A DNA stretch of 64,000 nucleotides from Denitrobaculum tricleocarpae (lineage in GTDB: Bacteria > Pseudomonadota > Alphaproteobacteria > Kiloniellales > Kiloniellaceae). Each line of letters begins with the position of its first letter. The first letter of the stretch is position 1. The translations under genes and the position numbers were made by a program. The stretch covers positions 177,689 to 241,688 of the forward strand of contig NZ_ML660061.1 of assembly GCF_007004665.1 (NCBI RefSeq), given 5' to 3'. Below, in pieces: positions 35,945-45,623 of the stretch. A model generated the notes under the pieces. That model was not told where the DNA came from. It made no database searches and worked only from the letters and a program-made list of their open reading frames with translations.

Positions 35945-36715
35945 TCAGATCGGTCGCGGATACTTCTTAAATTCGTCGACAAGGGAATCGTAGAGTTCCG
36001 GCGTCCAGGCGGGCATGGAATTCGGATCGGCTTTGAGAACCTTCGTACGCGGATCTCGCGGGGCGATTGCGACCTTTACTCTTTCGCGGCCGGTGAGTGC
36101 GGTGAGAACGAAGAGTTCCTCGATGACCTCATCGCCCATGGCAAGGCAGCCCACGGAAAGAGAATTGCCGTGAATGAAGATATTGCTTCCCGGCTCGGTC
36201 CTGCCTTCTGCCTGCGCATGTTTCAGATCGAAGCTATTGGGGTAATTGAGCTTCATGGAGAGGTGATAGCTGCTGTTCGGGTTCAGGCCTACGATCTTGT
36301 ACAGACCCTCCGGTACTTGCCGGTCACCTTCGCGCAGTTTAGGCCCTGCGACGCCGCTGGCCTTGCGGATGTCGTAGTCCCGAATAAAGGTAAAGGGACT
36401 CTCACCTGTGCCTGTGGGGTCTCCTTGCGCCCAGACTTCGAGCTTCCGCTCCTGCTTCAGCGCCAGCAGCGTAACCCTCTTGGGGGGAAAAGAAACGCGC
36501 GCCTCTTCGAAGAACGGCAAAAGGCGGGCTGAGGCGCTCTCTCCGTAATGATCCAGCACGGATCTGACCGTCTGCCTGCCCGTCACACTTCGCATCGTCG
36601 GCACCCAGTAGGGTCGGCCAAAGGCGTAAATGCTGCCCAGAGTGAGGCTGGCGGCGGCGGTTAAGGCTCCTGTTAAGAATAGACGCCTGTGATTGGCCGG
36701 TTTCTTTTTGAACAT
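35945..36715 (-). CDS. L,D-transpeptidase (YkuD family)
   Basis: A 256-residue exported enzyme with an N-terminal signal or anchor (hydrophobic about residues 12-30). The catalytic motif HGNSLSVGCLAM has His182 and Cys190, with the usual preceding IFIHG strand. These enzymes form 3-3 cross-links in peptidoglycan or attach proteins to it; the long variant with VPEGLYKI and NPNSSYHLSMKLNYPNS belongs to the YafK-like group, which can also hydrolyse such links. The start is the first Met, with poor ribosome-binding signal. Confidence 0.88.
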   Translation of the reverse strand: MFKKKPANHRRLFLTGALTAAASLTLGSIYAFGRPYWVPTMRSVTGRQTVRSVLDHYGESASARLLPFFEEARVSFPPKRVTLLALKQERKLEVWAQGDPTGTGESPFTFIRDYDIRKASGVAGPKLREGDRQVPEGLYKIVGLNPNSSYHLSMKLNYPNSFDLKHAQAEGRTEPGSNIFIHGNSLSVGCLAMGDEVIEELFVLTALTGRERVKVAIAPRDPRTKVLKADPNSMPAWTPELYDSLVDEFKKYPRPI

Positions 36716-36817
36716 GGATCAGTCTTCCCCGAGACTTACAGTAGTCCAACGAGTATCTCAGGAGATTTTGGTCGAAATTTGACCTTCGCGTGACCGCCGC
36801 AATTTATGATCAGCAGG

Positions 36818-37786
36818 TCAGGATTGATCGAACCCCTTATAGACCTGCGCGAGGACTTCCATCGTTTGCAGGCCAACCTCAGGCGAACAGGGGTTTGGTT
36901 CCCCATCGAGCAGATGAGCAACGATCTTCTCGACGAAGGGCTGGTGGACGTGGGGCGGGTCCGGCCGTTCGATCTCGCGTATGCCGTCCGCGGTTTTGAC
37001 GGTGATGTTGCTGGGCCGGAAGAACCCCATGGAAACAGACCCCTTGTCGCCCAGGACCGTCACGGATTCTTCCTGTTCCCCGACGCTGTAAGCGCAGAGG
37101 CCGGCGGCAACGACGTCTTGGTAGCCAAGACTGAAGCTCACGAGATCTTCCGCCGCGTGATTTTTGCTTTGACGGCGAACCTGGGCCTGCACCTCCCGTG
37201 CCGGCCCGAAGACGTGACTGAGCCAGTCGATGGTATGGGACTGCATATCGGCGAAGAAGCCCCCGCCGCCGACTTTGGGATCGAGCCGCCAGGTGTCGTT
37301 GCTGCTGTCCGGCGCCTGCATCCGATGAACCACCGAGACGCAACGCGGAGTGCCGATCGTGCCATCCTGGACAATTTCGCGCATATGCTCGAAACGCGGC
37401 AGCGCGCGCCGATAGAACGCGACAACAAGTGACTGTCCGGCCGCCTTGGCAGCTTCGGCCATGGTTTTGCCTTCTTCTACAGTCAGCGACATGGGCTTTT
37501 CGACCAGCACCGGCTTGCCTGCCTTCAGTGCCGCAAGTGTGAGTTCGCAGTGGCTGTCCGGCGGCGTAGCAATGTAGACCGCGTTCACATCCGGATCGCC
37601 GATGAGTGCTTGAGCCGAATCGTAAGACTTGGCGATGCCGTGCCGGCGGGCGTAGTCAGCCGCTTTTTCTCCGTCGCGCCGCATGACGGCGGCAATGCTG
37701 GAACGTGAAGCTTTTTGAAGAGCCGGACCGCTTTTCACTTCCGTCACGTCACCGCAGCCAACGATACCCCACTGAAGCTGATTCAT
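36818..37786 (-). CDS. Gfo/Idh/MocA family oxidoreductase
   Basis: A 322-residue NAD(P)-dependent sugar or cyclitol dehydrogenase. The Rossmann fold starts with WGIVGCGDVTEVKSGP; AVYIATPPDSH and VLVEKPMSL carry the conserved EKP Lys. The C-terminal part is the usual open-faced beta-sheet domain. AGGAGG lies 10 bases upstream of the ATG. No sugar genes lie beside it, so the substrate is undefined. Confidence 0.9.
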   Translation of the reverse strand: MNQLQWGIVGCGDVTEVKSGPALQKASRSSIAAVMRRDGEKAADYARRHGIAKSYDSAQALIGDPDVNAVYIATPPDSHCELTLAALKAGKPVLVEKPMSLTVEEGKTMAEAAKAAGQSLVVAFYRRALPRFEHMREIVQDGTIGTPRCVSVVHRMQAPDSSNDTWRLDPKVGGGGFFADMQSHTIDWLSHVFGPAREVQAQVRRQSKNHAAEDLVSFSLGYQDVVAAGLCAYSVGEQEESVTVLGDKGSVSMGFFRPSNITVKTADGIREIERPDPPHVHQPFVEKIVAHLLDGEPNPCSPEVGLQTMEVLAQVYKGFDQS

Positions 37787-38159
37787 TTCAGTTCATCCTC
37801 CTATTCGTTTGTACTGTTCGAGGCGCGGCTGGGGAGCAGGGTCCTTTCGCGCGATGAGCCTGCGTGAAGGCAGGGGCGCCGCATCGCTGTGGCTCAGTTA
37901 TCGCCGACTGAGAAGGCTGGTTCAAGCGTGATACCCGCATGACCGGCTGTGAAAGCTCCCGGAATCTGGCAAATCTTGAAGCTATCGCATGACTCGAAAC
38001 CGGTCAGCGATCTACCCCGTAACGCTTCTACGCCGCCGTAAGATATTTGGATCAGTAATCACTCCAAGCTAACAAATATGTGACTGAAAATAAATGCATA
38101 AAACTCCGGATGAGCGGTGTTGACTGCCCGTCGTTAACACTTTCTCAAGGAGCATTTTG
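37787..38159. other. Control region upstream of the RTX secretion operon
   Basis: These 373 bases hold no gene. The last 120 bases are A/T-rich and end in AAGGAG at 38147-38152, the ribosome-binding site of the RTX gene. TTGACTGCCCG at about 38119 could be a -35 element, but a matching -10 is not clear. The reverse-strand oxidoreductase promoter is in the left part. Confidence 0.45.
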
Positions 38160-41100
38160 ATGGCTTTCGACAGTAAAGAAATAGGCATCACCGTAGCCGC
38201 GGACGAAGCGGACGTGACGGTGGGGCGCGTTCGAGCCGATGACATCGGTATTCTGGTTTCCGGCGATGAAGCCGACGTGACCAGTGAAGGTCCGGTCGAT
38301 GCCGGCGAGACCGGTATCCTGGTGACAGGAGATGAAGCGAACATTACAAACGAAGGTTCGGTATCCGGCGGCGAAACCGGGATCTCGATCATGGGTGAAG
38401 ATGCCGATATCACCAACAGCGGTTCGATCAACGGCGAGGTCGCTATCGACGCGACCGGGTCCGGGGGATCGACAAACGTCGAGCAAACGAAAGGCGAGAT
38501 CAACGGTGACGTCCGTCTGGGATCCGGCGACGACAACGTCGAGATCGAAGGCGGCGAGGTCAATGGCACTGTCAGTCTTGGCGGTGGTGACGACGACTTT
38601 ACCTCCTCGGCATTTGGTGCGTCCGATGTTGTCGATGGCGGCGAAGGCGATGATGCCATTGAAACAGGTTCCGGCGATGATGAACTGACCGGTGGTCTCG
38701 GCGATGACGATCTGGACGGCGGCGAAGGGATCGATACGGCACGTTTCGATGATCTTGATGTCGGGGTCTCGGTCGATCTGGCAGTCGGCGAAGCGACCCG
38801 TGAAACGGGTTTCGACGTCACCATCGAAGATCTTTCGCTGGTTAACCCCAACGATGGCATCGAACCTTCCGCCATCATAGAGCAAGGCGTGGCCGGAAAT
38901 CTCTATTTCAACATCCACACCTCCGATTTTCCAACGGGTGAACTGCGTGGCCAGCTGTCTCTGGTAGAAGACAACCGGGATGCCTTCGGTTACGGCTCCG
39001 TGGTCTTTTCATCCATGCTGGATGGGGCCCAGGAAACCCCGGCGCCCGTGGATACCGACGCATCCGGTGAGGCCACTGTGGTCTTTACCATCGCTGAGGA
39101 TGGCAGCGTCAGCTATATGACCGAACTCTCGGTCTCGGGTTTGAATCAGGCGGATCTGCTGCCGGTGAATATCGGGAACGGCACACTGAGCCCGATCCAC
39201 CTGCACAACGCGCCTGCCGGAGCAGGTGGTCCTGTCGTTGTGGACATTGCCAGCGATGCCGGAACCGATGGATTTCTTGTCGTCAGTGAGACCGACAACC
39301 TGGAAAACATCGAAATTGTCGTCGGCTCGAACGACGCCGACGTCATTACCGGTGACGACGCCGCGAACGAACTCTCGGGCCTGGAAGGCGATGATGAACT
39401 GAGCGGCGGCCGCGGTGGCGATACCCTGCTAGGTGGCGAGGGCAATGATCTCCTGCGCGGCGGCGGGGGCAATGACGTCATCGATGGTGGCGATGGTATC
39501 GACACCATCAGCTTCAGCGATATCGGTGTCGACGTAAGTGTCACTCTAAATGCTGACGGCAGCGGTTCCGCCGACTACATCGTGAACGGCAACACTGTGA
39601 CCGACAGCTTCACCGCTATCGAAAATGTTGAAGGTTCCGACAACAACGACACCATCATTGCCAACGGTGGTGCGCCGAACGCGATTGACGGCGGTGCGGG
39701 AAACGACTTCATCGCTGGCGGTGGTGGCGTTGATGACCTCTCCGGCGGTGAGGGTATCGACACCAACAGCTTCATCAATATCGGCGCCGAGGTTGTCGCT
39801 GATCTGGCATCCGGAAACGCCAGTTATCAACCGGCGCCTGGTGTAACGGTCTTCGAGCAGTTCGACGGCTTCGAAAACCTCGACGGTTCGCAGAACGACG
39901 ACCAGCTCTTCGGCGACGGGGGCGACAACGTCCTGACTGGCAACGGCGGAGATGATCTGCTGGTGGGACGCGGCGGTGCCGACGATCTCTCCGGTGGTGA
40001 AGGCAACGACGTGCTGCAAGGTGGTGGCGGTAACGACGCCCTTGACGGTGGTGAAGGGATCGATACGGCTGACTTCCAGGATATCGGCGTGGGTGTCACC
40101 GCGAGCCTGGAGGATGACGGAACTGGCTTGGCTTCCTACGAAGTCAACGGCAACATCGTTCAGGACAGCTTGACCAGCATTGAAAACCTGACCGGCTCGG
40201 AGAACGACGACTCCCTTTCCGGCAATGCGGAAGACAACCTGCTGGCCGGCGGTGCCGGGAACGACGAGCTCTCTGGCGGTGACGGCAATGACGTGCTGCG
40301 CGGCGACGAAGTCGGATCCGGGACGGCTGTCCGGGTCTCCGTGACTAACACCTTGGGTGAGGGTGGAACCTTCCTGACTCCGGTCTGGTTCGGTTTCCAC
40401 GACGCCGAGAACTTCGATCTCTTCACTGTCGGAGAGGCTTCCAGTCTGGGTCTCGAGCGTCTGGCAGAAGACGGTACCGTCGAAGGTATCGCTGCTGAGT
40501 TCAACCAGCAGGTCGGAGACAACGGTGTCGATGCCACGCTTGGCGGTGGCGCAGGTGTTCCCGGTCCGATCGATCCGGGCGAGACCGCTTCCTTTGTTCT
40601 GGATGTGGACCCGGGCCAGGTTGGCCAGGGCTTCTTCACCTGGGCGACCATGATCATTCCGTCGAATGATGCTTTCCTTGCCGCGCCCGACGCCGCCGAC
40701 ACCGACGCGATCTTTGACGAGAACGGCAACTTCCTTGGCCCATTGGTCATTGAGCGTTTCGGTAACGATGTGCTTGACGCAGGTACCGAGGTCAACAACG
40801 AGGAAGATGCAGCGTTTCTGAACCAGACGGCGGCCAACCAGGGTACCACCGAAGGCGGTGTTGTCGATTTCCATCCCGGCTTCAACGGCTCGGAAGGCAA
40901 TCCGGACGCAACGCCGCAGAACATTCTGGGCGGAACCACGGCGGCCGGAACCATCGTCGATCCGGTCGAAGGCGACTTCACCCGCAACGGCGGCAATGAG
41001 CAACTGCTGCGCATTGTGGTTGATCGTCTGTCCAACGAGGGCGGTGCCGACATCCTCAACGGCGGTGCCGGGAACGACAGTCTCGAAGGCGGTGGCGGAC

Positions 41101-41996
41101 GCGACACCTTCGTGTTCGAGCAAGGCACCGGCTCCGATACGGTTCTCGACTTCGACACCTTTGTCGGAACCGGTGACTTCATCGACGTCAGCGACTTCAA
41201 CTTTGTTGATGGCGATGCGGTGATTGCTGCCGCCCAGCAGGATGGTGACGACACGGTGATCGATCTGGGAAATGGCGATCAAATCACCCTGATTGGCGTC
41301 AACGTCGGGGATCTTAATGCCGACAGCTTTATTGCCGGTGACGGACCGGTTGAGATCGATCCGGTTGTCATTGAAGGCGGTCGCGGTGACGAAGAGATCA
41401 ATGGCGGCGCAGCCGACGATGATCTCAGCGGTGGCCGCGGCAACGATCAGATCAACGGTGGCGACGGCGACGATGCCATCGATGGCGGCCGTGACGACGA
41501 CGAGATCAACGGCGGAGACGGCGATGATGTTATCACGGCCGGCCGTGGCGACGATGATGTCAACGGCGGCGACGGCAACGACTTTATCGATGGCGGTCGT
41601 GGTGACGACAACATCGAGGGCGGTGCCGGCAACGACGTGATCGAAGGTGGCCGTGGCGATGACAACATCAATGGCGGTGCGGGCAATGACTTCGTCTGCG
41701 CAGGTTCCGGTGACGACATCATCAATGGTGGCACGGGCAACGATCGCGTCGAAGGCGGTTCCGGGGATGACATCTTTGTCTTCGAGATGGGAACCGGTCA
41801 GGACACAGTCCTCGACTTCGACAGTGGCAGTGACGAGCTCGATCTGACCGACTTCGGTTTCGCGTCCTTTGCCGATGTGCAGGCTGCGGCCGAGGAAGAT
41901 GGTGACGATCTTGTCATTGATCTTGGCAATGGAGACTCGGTCACGCTGGTTGGTGTGTCCGAAGGTGAACTGAGCCAGGACGATGTTGCCATCTAG
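38160..41996 (+). CDS. Type I secreted RTX protein with CHRD and spondin domains
   Basis: A 1278-residue, very acidic protein with no signal peptide, as expected for type I secretion. Order: three beta-helix-like repeats of about 23 residues (GILVTGDEANITNEGSV pattern, 20-105); RTX repeats; a CHRD domain (about 245-365, DGAQETPAPVDTDASGEA and HLHNAPAG); three RTX modules of about 90 residues each (395-715); a spondin-like domain (about 721-957, LTPVWFGFHD); a first peptidase-M10-type C-terminal module (967-1062); a second RTX array (1071-1200) and final secretion module. It probably acts at the cell surface or in the matrix. The exporter genes follow. ATG 38160 has AAGGAG upstream. Confidence 0.9.
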   Translation: MAFDSKEIGITVAADEADVTVGRVRADDIGILVSGDEADVTSEGPVDAGETGILVTGDEANITNEGSVSGGETGISIMGEDADITNSGSINGEVAIDATGSGGSTNVEQTKGEINGDVRLGSGDDNVEIEGGEVNGTVSLGGGDDDFTSSAFGASDVVDGGEGDDAIETGSGDDELTGGLGDDDLDGGEGIDTARFDDLDVGVSVDLAVGEATRETGFDVTIEDLSLVNPNDGIEPSAIIEQGVAGNLYFNIHTSDFPTGELRGQLSLVEDNRDAFGYGSVVFSSMLDGAQETPAPVDTDASGEATVVFTIAEDGSVSYMTELSVSGLNQADLLPVNIGNGTLSPIHLHNAPAGAGGPVVVDIASDAGTDGFLVVSETDNLENIEIVVGSNDADVITGDDAANELSGLEGDDELSGGRGGDTLLGGEGNDLLRGGGGNDVIDGGDGIDTISFSDIGVDVSVTLNADGSGSADYIVNGNTVTDSFTAIENVEGSDNNDTIIANGGAPNAIDGGAGNDFIAGGGGVDDLSGGEGIDTNSFINIGAEVVADLASGNASYQPAPGVTVFEQFDGFENLDGSQNDDQLFGDGGDNVLTGNGGDDLLVGRGGADDLSGGEGNDVLQGGGGNDALDGGEGIDTADFQDIGVGVTASLEDDGTGLASYEVNGNIVQDSLTSIENLTGSENDDSLSGNAEDNLLAGGAGNDELSGGDGNDVLRGDEVGSGTAVRVSVTNTLGEGGTFLTPVWFGFHDAENFDLFTVGEASSLGLERLAEDGTVEGIAAEFNQQVGDNGVDATLGGGAGVPGPIDPGETASFVLDVDPGQVGQGFFTWATMIIPSNDAFLAAPDAADTDAIFDENGNFLGPLVIERFGNDVLDAGTEVNNEEDAAFLNQTAANQGTTEGGVVDFHPGFNGSEGNPDATPQNILGGTTAAGTIVDPVEGDFTRNGGNEQLLRIVVDRLSNEGGADILNGGAGNDSLEGGGGRDTFVFEQGTGSDTVLDFDTFVGTGDFIDVSDFNFVDGDAVIAAAQQDGDDTVIDLGNGDQITLIGVNVGDLNADSFIAGDGPVEIDPVVIEGGRGDEEINGGAADDDLSGGRGNDQINGGDGDDAIDGGRDDDEINGGDGDDVITAGRGDDDVNGGDGNDFIDGGRGDDNIEGGAGNDVIEGGRGDDNINGGAGNDFVCAGSGDDIINGGTGNDRVEGGSGDDIFVFEMGTGQDTVLDFDSGSDELDLTDFGFASFADVQAAAEEDGDDLVIDLGNGDSVTLVGVSEGELSQDDVAI

Positions 41997-42007
41997 GGCG
42001 TCTTGAC

Positions 42008-42042
42008 TTGGGCCCGGTGAAGCAGCCGGGCCCAATTCTCTT
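42008..42042 (+). terminator. Hairpin terminator between the RTX gene and its exporter
   Basis: TTGGGCCCGG and CCGGGCCCAA form a perfect 10-base stem around an 8-base loop, followed by TTCTCTT. It lies 11 bases after the RTX stop and 40 before the ABC gene. The short T-run suggests leaky termination, giving high secreted protein and lower exporter levels from one promoter. Confidence 0.75.
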
Positions 42043-42081
42043 CCGCAAAACCCATCGCAATTCCCGTAACAGAGGTCTGAC

Positions 42082-43854
42082 ATGAGTAAGACGCAACCTG
42101 GTTCATCCGAACTCCGGGCGGCATTTCGGAGCTGCGGCAATGGACTTTTCATGACCGGTGTTTTCAGCCTGGTCATCAACCTCCTGATGCTGACCGGTCC
42201 GCTTTACATGATGCTGGTCTACGACCGCGTTCTGACCAGTCAAAGTGAAACGACGCTGATCTCGCTCTCTCTTCTGATCGCGGGGCTCTTTATCATCATG
42301 GGCCTGCTCTCGAGCGTGCGCTCCAAGATCCTCGTGCGGGTTGGCAGCCGGATCAATCTGCGCCTCAGCGAACGCGTATTCGGCGCGCAGATCAAGAAAG
42401 CCGCTTCGGGTGGTGCGAGGGGGCTGGACGGTGTCCGGGACCTGCAGACACTCCGCGAGTTTCTGTCGGGCACCGGACCAGCGACACTGTTCGATGCGCC
42501 TTGGACGCCGGTATACATTGGCGTCATTTTTCTGCTCGACCCTCTGCTTGGTTGGATTGCCACAGGCGGTGCAGTGGTCCTGCTGCTGATCGCGTTGCTG
42601 AACGAGGTCGTGACACGGCGCAATCTCGCAAAGGCCACCCGGGTGCTTGCGGAAAGCAATGAGATTGTCGCGGACGGCCGCAACAATGCAGAGGTCCTGT
42701 CTTCCATGCATATGCTGCCGGGTATTTACCGGCGCTGGCAAAGACTACAACACGCCGCACTCGAACTTCAGAACAAGGCAAGCGACCGCTCGGCAAGCCT
42801 TTCATCCATGTCCCGGACGCTGCGCCTGATGCTTCAGTCGGCGATTCTGGGCGCCGGTGCGTACCTGGCCATCAATGATGTCATCAGCCCGGGTAGCATG
42901 ATTGCAGCATCTCTCATCATGGGCCGCGGCCTCGCGCCGATCGAACAGGCGATCGGATCCTGGCGGCATTTCATCGCTGCGCGCGGGGCCTATCGGCGCA
43001 CGAAGCAATTGCTGGACGATGTGCCGGCTGAAGAGCAACGCACGCAGCTCCCGGCGCCCCGAGGAAATCTGAGCGTCGAGAAGCTTTTTGCAGGTATTCC
43101 CGGTAAGGAGGGAAACCAACTGATCCTGTCCAACATCTCCTTCCGTCTCAATGCGGGCGAAGCGCTGGCCGTGATCGGGCCAAGCGCATCCGGCAAGTCA
43201 ACACTCGCCCGCCTGCTGGTGGGCGCCTGGCCGCCCGATCACGGGCAGGTCCGCTTAGACAGCGCTGATCTCTGGCAATGGGACAGGGTACAGCTCGGCC
43301 ACTACATCGGCTACCTGCCCCAGGACGTGGAGCTCTTCAACGGTACGGTGTTCGAGAATATCGCCCGTTTCAATGAAGAGGCGGACGATGAGAGTGTCGT
43401 TGCAGCCGCGATGAACGCCGGCGCGCACGAGATGATTCTGGCGCTGCCGGACGGATACAACACGGCAGTCGGGACCGGTGGCCGGCTCCTTTCGGGCGGT
43501 CAGCGTCAGCGGATTGCTTTGGCTCGGGCGCTCTATGGCGATCCGGCTCTTGTGGTGCTTGACGAGCCCAACGCCAGCCTCGATGCGGTGGGTGAGGAGG
43601 CGCTCAGTCAGACCATCCAACGCATGAAGGCGCGCGGCCAAACCGTCGTCGTAATCGCGCATCGCCCCAGCGCCGTCACCCAGGCCGATAAGGTTCTGGT
43701 GCTTGATGGCGGCAAGGTGGCGGCTTTCGGTCCGAAGGCCGAAGTCTTTGCAGCACTCTCCGACAGAGCGGCCAACGGTGGACAAGCCGTCACGGCGGAC
43801 GCGCCCAAAAGCGGCGCTCCCAGAATTGTTTCCCAACAGAGGAGAGCGTCATGA
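42082..43854 (+). CDS. Type I secretion ABC transporter (PrtD/HlyB-like)
   Basis: A 590-residue inner-membrane exporter. The N-terminal half has six transmembrane helices; no C39 peptidase domain is present, matching the PrtD/LapB-like group for RTX substrates. The ATPase domain has Walker A GPSASGKST near residue 366, signature LSGGQRQRIALARAL, and Walker B LVVLDEPNASLD. The C-terminal 25 residues are variable. It overlaps the adaptor gene by 4 bases. Confidence 0.94.
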   Translation: MSKTQPGSSELRAAFRSCGNGLFMTGVFSLVINLLMLTGPLYMMLVYDRVLTSQSETTLISLSLLIAGLFIIMGLLSSVRSKILVRVGSRINLRLSERVFGAQIKKAASGGARGLDGVRDLQTLREFLSGTGPATLFDAPWTPVYIGVIFLLDPLLGWIATGGAVVLLLIALLNEVVTRRNLAKATRVLAESNEIVADGRNNAEVLSSMHMLPGIYRRWQRLQHAALELQNKASDRSASLSSMSRTLRLMLQSAILGAGAYLAINDVISPGSMIAASLIMGRGLAPIEQAIGSWRHFIAARGAYRRTKQLLDDVPAEEQRTQLPAPRGNLSVEKLFAGIPGKEGNQLILSNISFRLNAGEALAVIGPSASGKSTLARLLVGAWPPDHGQVRLDSADLWQWDRVQLGHYIGYLPQDVELFNGTVFENIARFNEEADDESVVAAAMNAGAHEMILALPDGYNTAVGTGGRLLSGGQRQRIALARALYGDPALVVLDEPNASLDAVGEEALSQTIQRMKARGQTVVVIAHRPSAVTQADKVLVLDGGKVAAFGPKAEVFAALSDRAANGGQAVTADAPKSGAPRIVSQQRRAS

Positions 43855-45191
43855 CGCAGCTCACCACGGAACTCAAAACCACGTCGCCCACTAAGGCGAC
43901 CGCACCGGCGGACCGGATGCGCGGACAGATTATCTTCGGTCTTCTGGTTGTCGTTCTGATGTTCGGCGGCATCGCCGGATGGACCATACGCACCAAAATC
44001 GAGGGGGCCGTGGTTGCGCCCGGCATGGTCGCGGTCGAGAGCAACCGCAAAACCCTGCAGCATCTCGAGGGCGGGATTCTGGGCGAACTCTTCGTGAAGG
44101 AAGGGGATTACGCCGAGGCCGGGCAGCTTCTCATGCGGTTGGACGACACCTTGAGCGAGGCCAATCTGGCGATCGTGGTCAACCAGCAGAACGATCTGAC
44201 GGCACAGCGGGCGCGCCTGACCGCCGAACTGACGGACCAGGAAGCAGTTGCGTACCCGGCTTCACTCGTCGAGCGGCGTCAGGAATCCGAGGTTGCGGAA
44301 ATGATCGAGGCGCAGGATCAGCTCTTCACCGCGCGCCGTGAAGCCCGTGCCGCTGAAGCCAACGCCGTGCGCCAGCGTATCGCTGCCTTCAGTGAGCAGA
44401 TCAAGGGTTTAAAGCAGCAGGGCGGTGCCGTTACAAAGGAACTGAAGCTCTCCCGCGATGAGCTGGCCGTCCTGGAGGATCTGCGCAAGAGAGAACTCGT
44501 TCCCGTGACCCGTGTGCTCGAACTGCAGCGCAGCGTCGCGCGCCTGGAAGGACAGCGTGCAGGTGGCCGGGCCCAGATCGCTAGCCTGAAAGCACAAATT
44601 CACGAGGCGGAAGCGCAGATTGCGGGCGCGGAGAAAGACTTCCGTGAAGAGGTCAGCCGTGATCTCACGACGGTCCAGGCACAGCTTTACACCTTGATCT
44701 CCCAGCGGGCTGCCGCCGAGGACCGGATGGAGCGGGGCGAAATCCGCGCGCCGCAAGCCGGCCGGATCCTGGACCTGCGGGTTCACACCAGGGGCGGCGT
44801 CATCATCGCAGGAGAGCCGATTATGGATATCGTGCCTTCGGATGATGAGCTGGTTCTGATGGCCCAGGTGCCGCCGTCCGATGTGGATCGCGTGTCCGCC
44901 GGTCAGGCAGCGACCATCAGGCTCACGGCCTTCAACCAGGATACGACCCCGGAGATCACTGGTCAGGTCAGGACGATTTCGGCGGACAGTGTCTACGATC
45001 AGGCCAATGACACTTCCTTCTACCGCACCCAGATTTCGATCCCCAAATCGGAACTGAGCAAGATCGCCGGTCTCCAGTTGCTGCCGGGCATGCCTGCCGA
45101 GATCCTGATCAAGACCGGCGAACGTCAGGTGATTTCCTACCTGATCAAGCCGCTGCTCGACAGTTTTGCGCGGACTTTCCGCGACGACTGA
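43851..45191 (+). CDS. HlyD-family type I secretion adaptor (PrtE-like)
   Basis: A 446-residue membrane fusion protein: short cytosolic N-terminus, one transmembrane helix (about 25-45), lipoyl half-motif (GAVVAPGMVAVESNRKTLQHLEGG), a long coiled coil (about 110-280), second lipoyl half (GEIRAPQAGRILDL), then a beta-barrel domain ending in LLPGMPAEILIKTGER, which is typical of the family. It bridges the ABC protein and an outer-membrane TolC protein, which must be encoded elsewhere. Confidence 0.94.
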   Translation: MTQLTTELKTTSPTKATAPADRMRGQIIFGLLVVVLMFGGIAGWTIRTKIEGAVVAPGMVAVESNRKTLQHLEGGILGELFVKEGDYAEAGQLLMRLDDTLSEANLAIVVNQQNDLTAQRARLTAELTDQEAVAYPASLVERRQESEVAEMIEAQDQLFTARREARAAEANAVRQRIAAFSEQIKGLKQQGGAVTKELKLSRDELAVLEDLRKRELVPVTRVLELQRSVARLEGQRAGGRAQIASLKAQIHEAEAQIAGAEKDFREEVSRDLTTVQAQLYTLISQRAAAEDRMERGEIRAPQAGRILDLRVHTRGGVIIAGEPIMDIVPSDDELVLMAQVPPSDVDRVSAGQAATIRLTAFNQDTTPEITGQVRTISADSVYDQANDTSFYRTQISIPKSELSKIAGLQLLPGMPAEILIKTGERQVISYLIKPLLDSFARTFRDD

Positions 45192-45248
45192 ACGGCCGTT
45201 CCTTTTGCAAGACTTAGCTTACAGCGGGTGAGTTCGAAGGTCGATCTG

Positions 45249-45623
45249 CTACAAAGCCAATATGGCTTCGATTTCAACCGCCAGGTCAGGGGCAAACAAG
45301 GATCCGACGATGACCATGGAACTGGCCGGGACGTTGGGCCCGTACAGCGCGACGAGTGCCTCCCGAAGCTCGGGGATATCTGAGGGATCCGTCAGAAAAA
45401 CTGTTACCTTTATTAAGTTGGCAAGCGTTGTGTTCTGGCTGGCCGCAATGATTTCGAACTGCCTGAAGATGGCCTGAGCCTGTTCCTTGACCGGCTTTGC
45501 TTGTGCCGTTGTTCCGTAGGCCGTGAAGCCCGATGTATAGAGCGTTTGGCCCTGGATCACGGCATGGCTGTAGGGGCCTGCCGGGAGGCCGAGTTCAGGA
45601 AGATTTATGCGTTGTACCGTCAC
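45249..45623 (-). CDS. RidA-family protein
   Basis: A 124-residue Rid protein (GLPAGPYSHAVIQGQTLYTSG, IKVTVFLTD, EIEAILA). The position usually occupied by the imine-binding Arg (in the PASRxxV strand) reads PASSMVIVG, with no Arg, so it is of a subgroup probably without enamine deaminase activity. It is the last gene in an operon with DUF2798 and a monooxygenase and overlaps DUF2798 by 4 bases. Confidence 0.85.
   Translation of the reverse strand: MTVQRINLPELGLPAGPYSHAVIQGQTLYTSGFTAYGTTAQAKPVKEQAQAIFRQFEIIAASQNTTLANLIKVTVFLTDPSDIPELREALVALYGPNVPASSMVIVGSLFAPDLAVEIEAILAL

Noticed and set aside
38160..41996. CRISPR-like periodic repeats
   Set aside because: The periodicity is coding RTX nonapeptide repeats; there are no constant repeats with unique spacers and no cas genes.
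39546..42179. 877-codon open frame antisense to the RTX gene, and other long antisense frames there
   Set aside because: The GGXGXDXXX repeats are GC-rich and lack stop-forming codons in the opposite frame, which gives long open antisense frames. Composition (Val/Thr/Ala/Asp-rich repeats) mirrors the forward repeats and there is no ribosome-binding site or domain.
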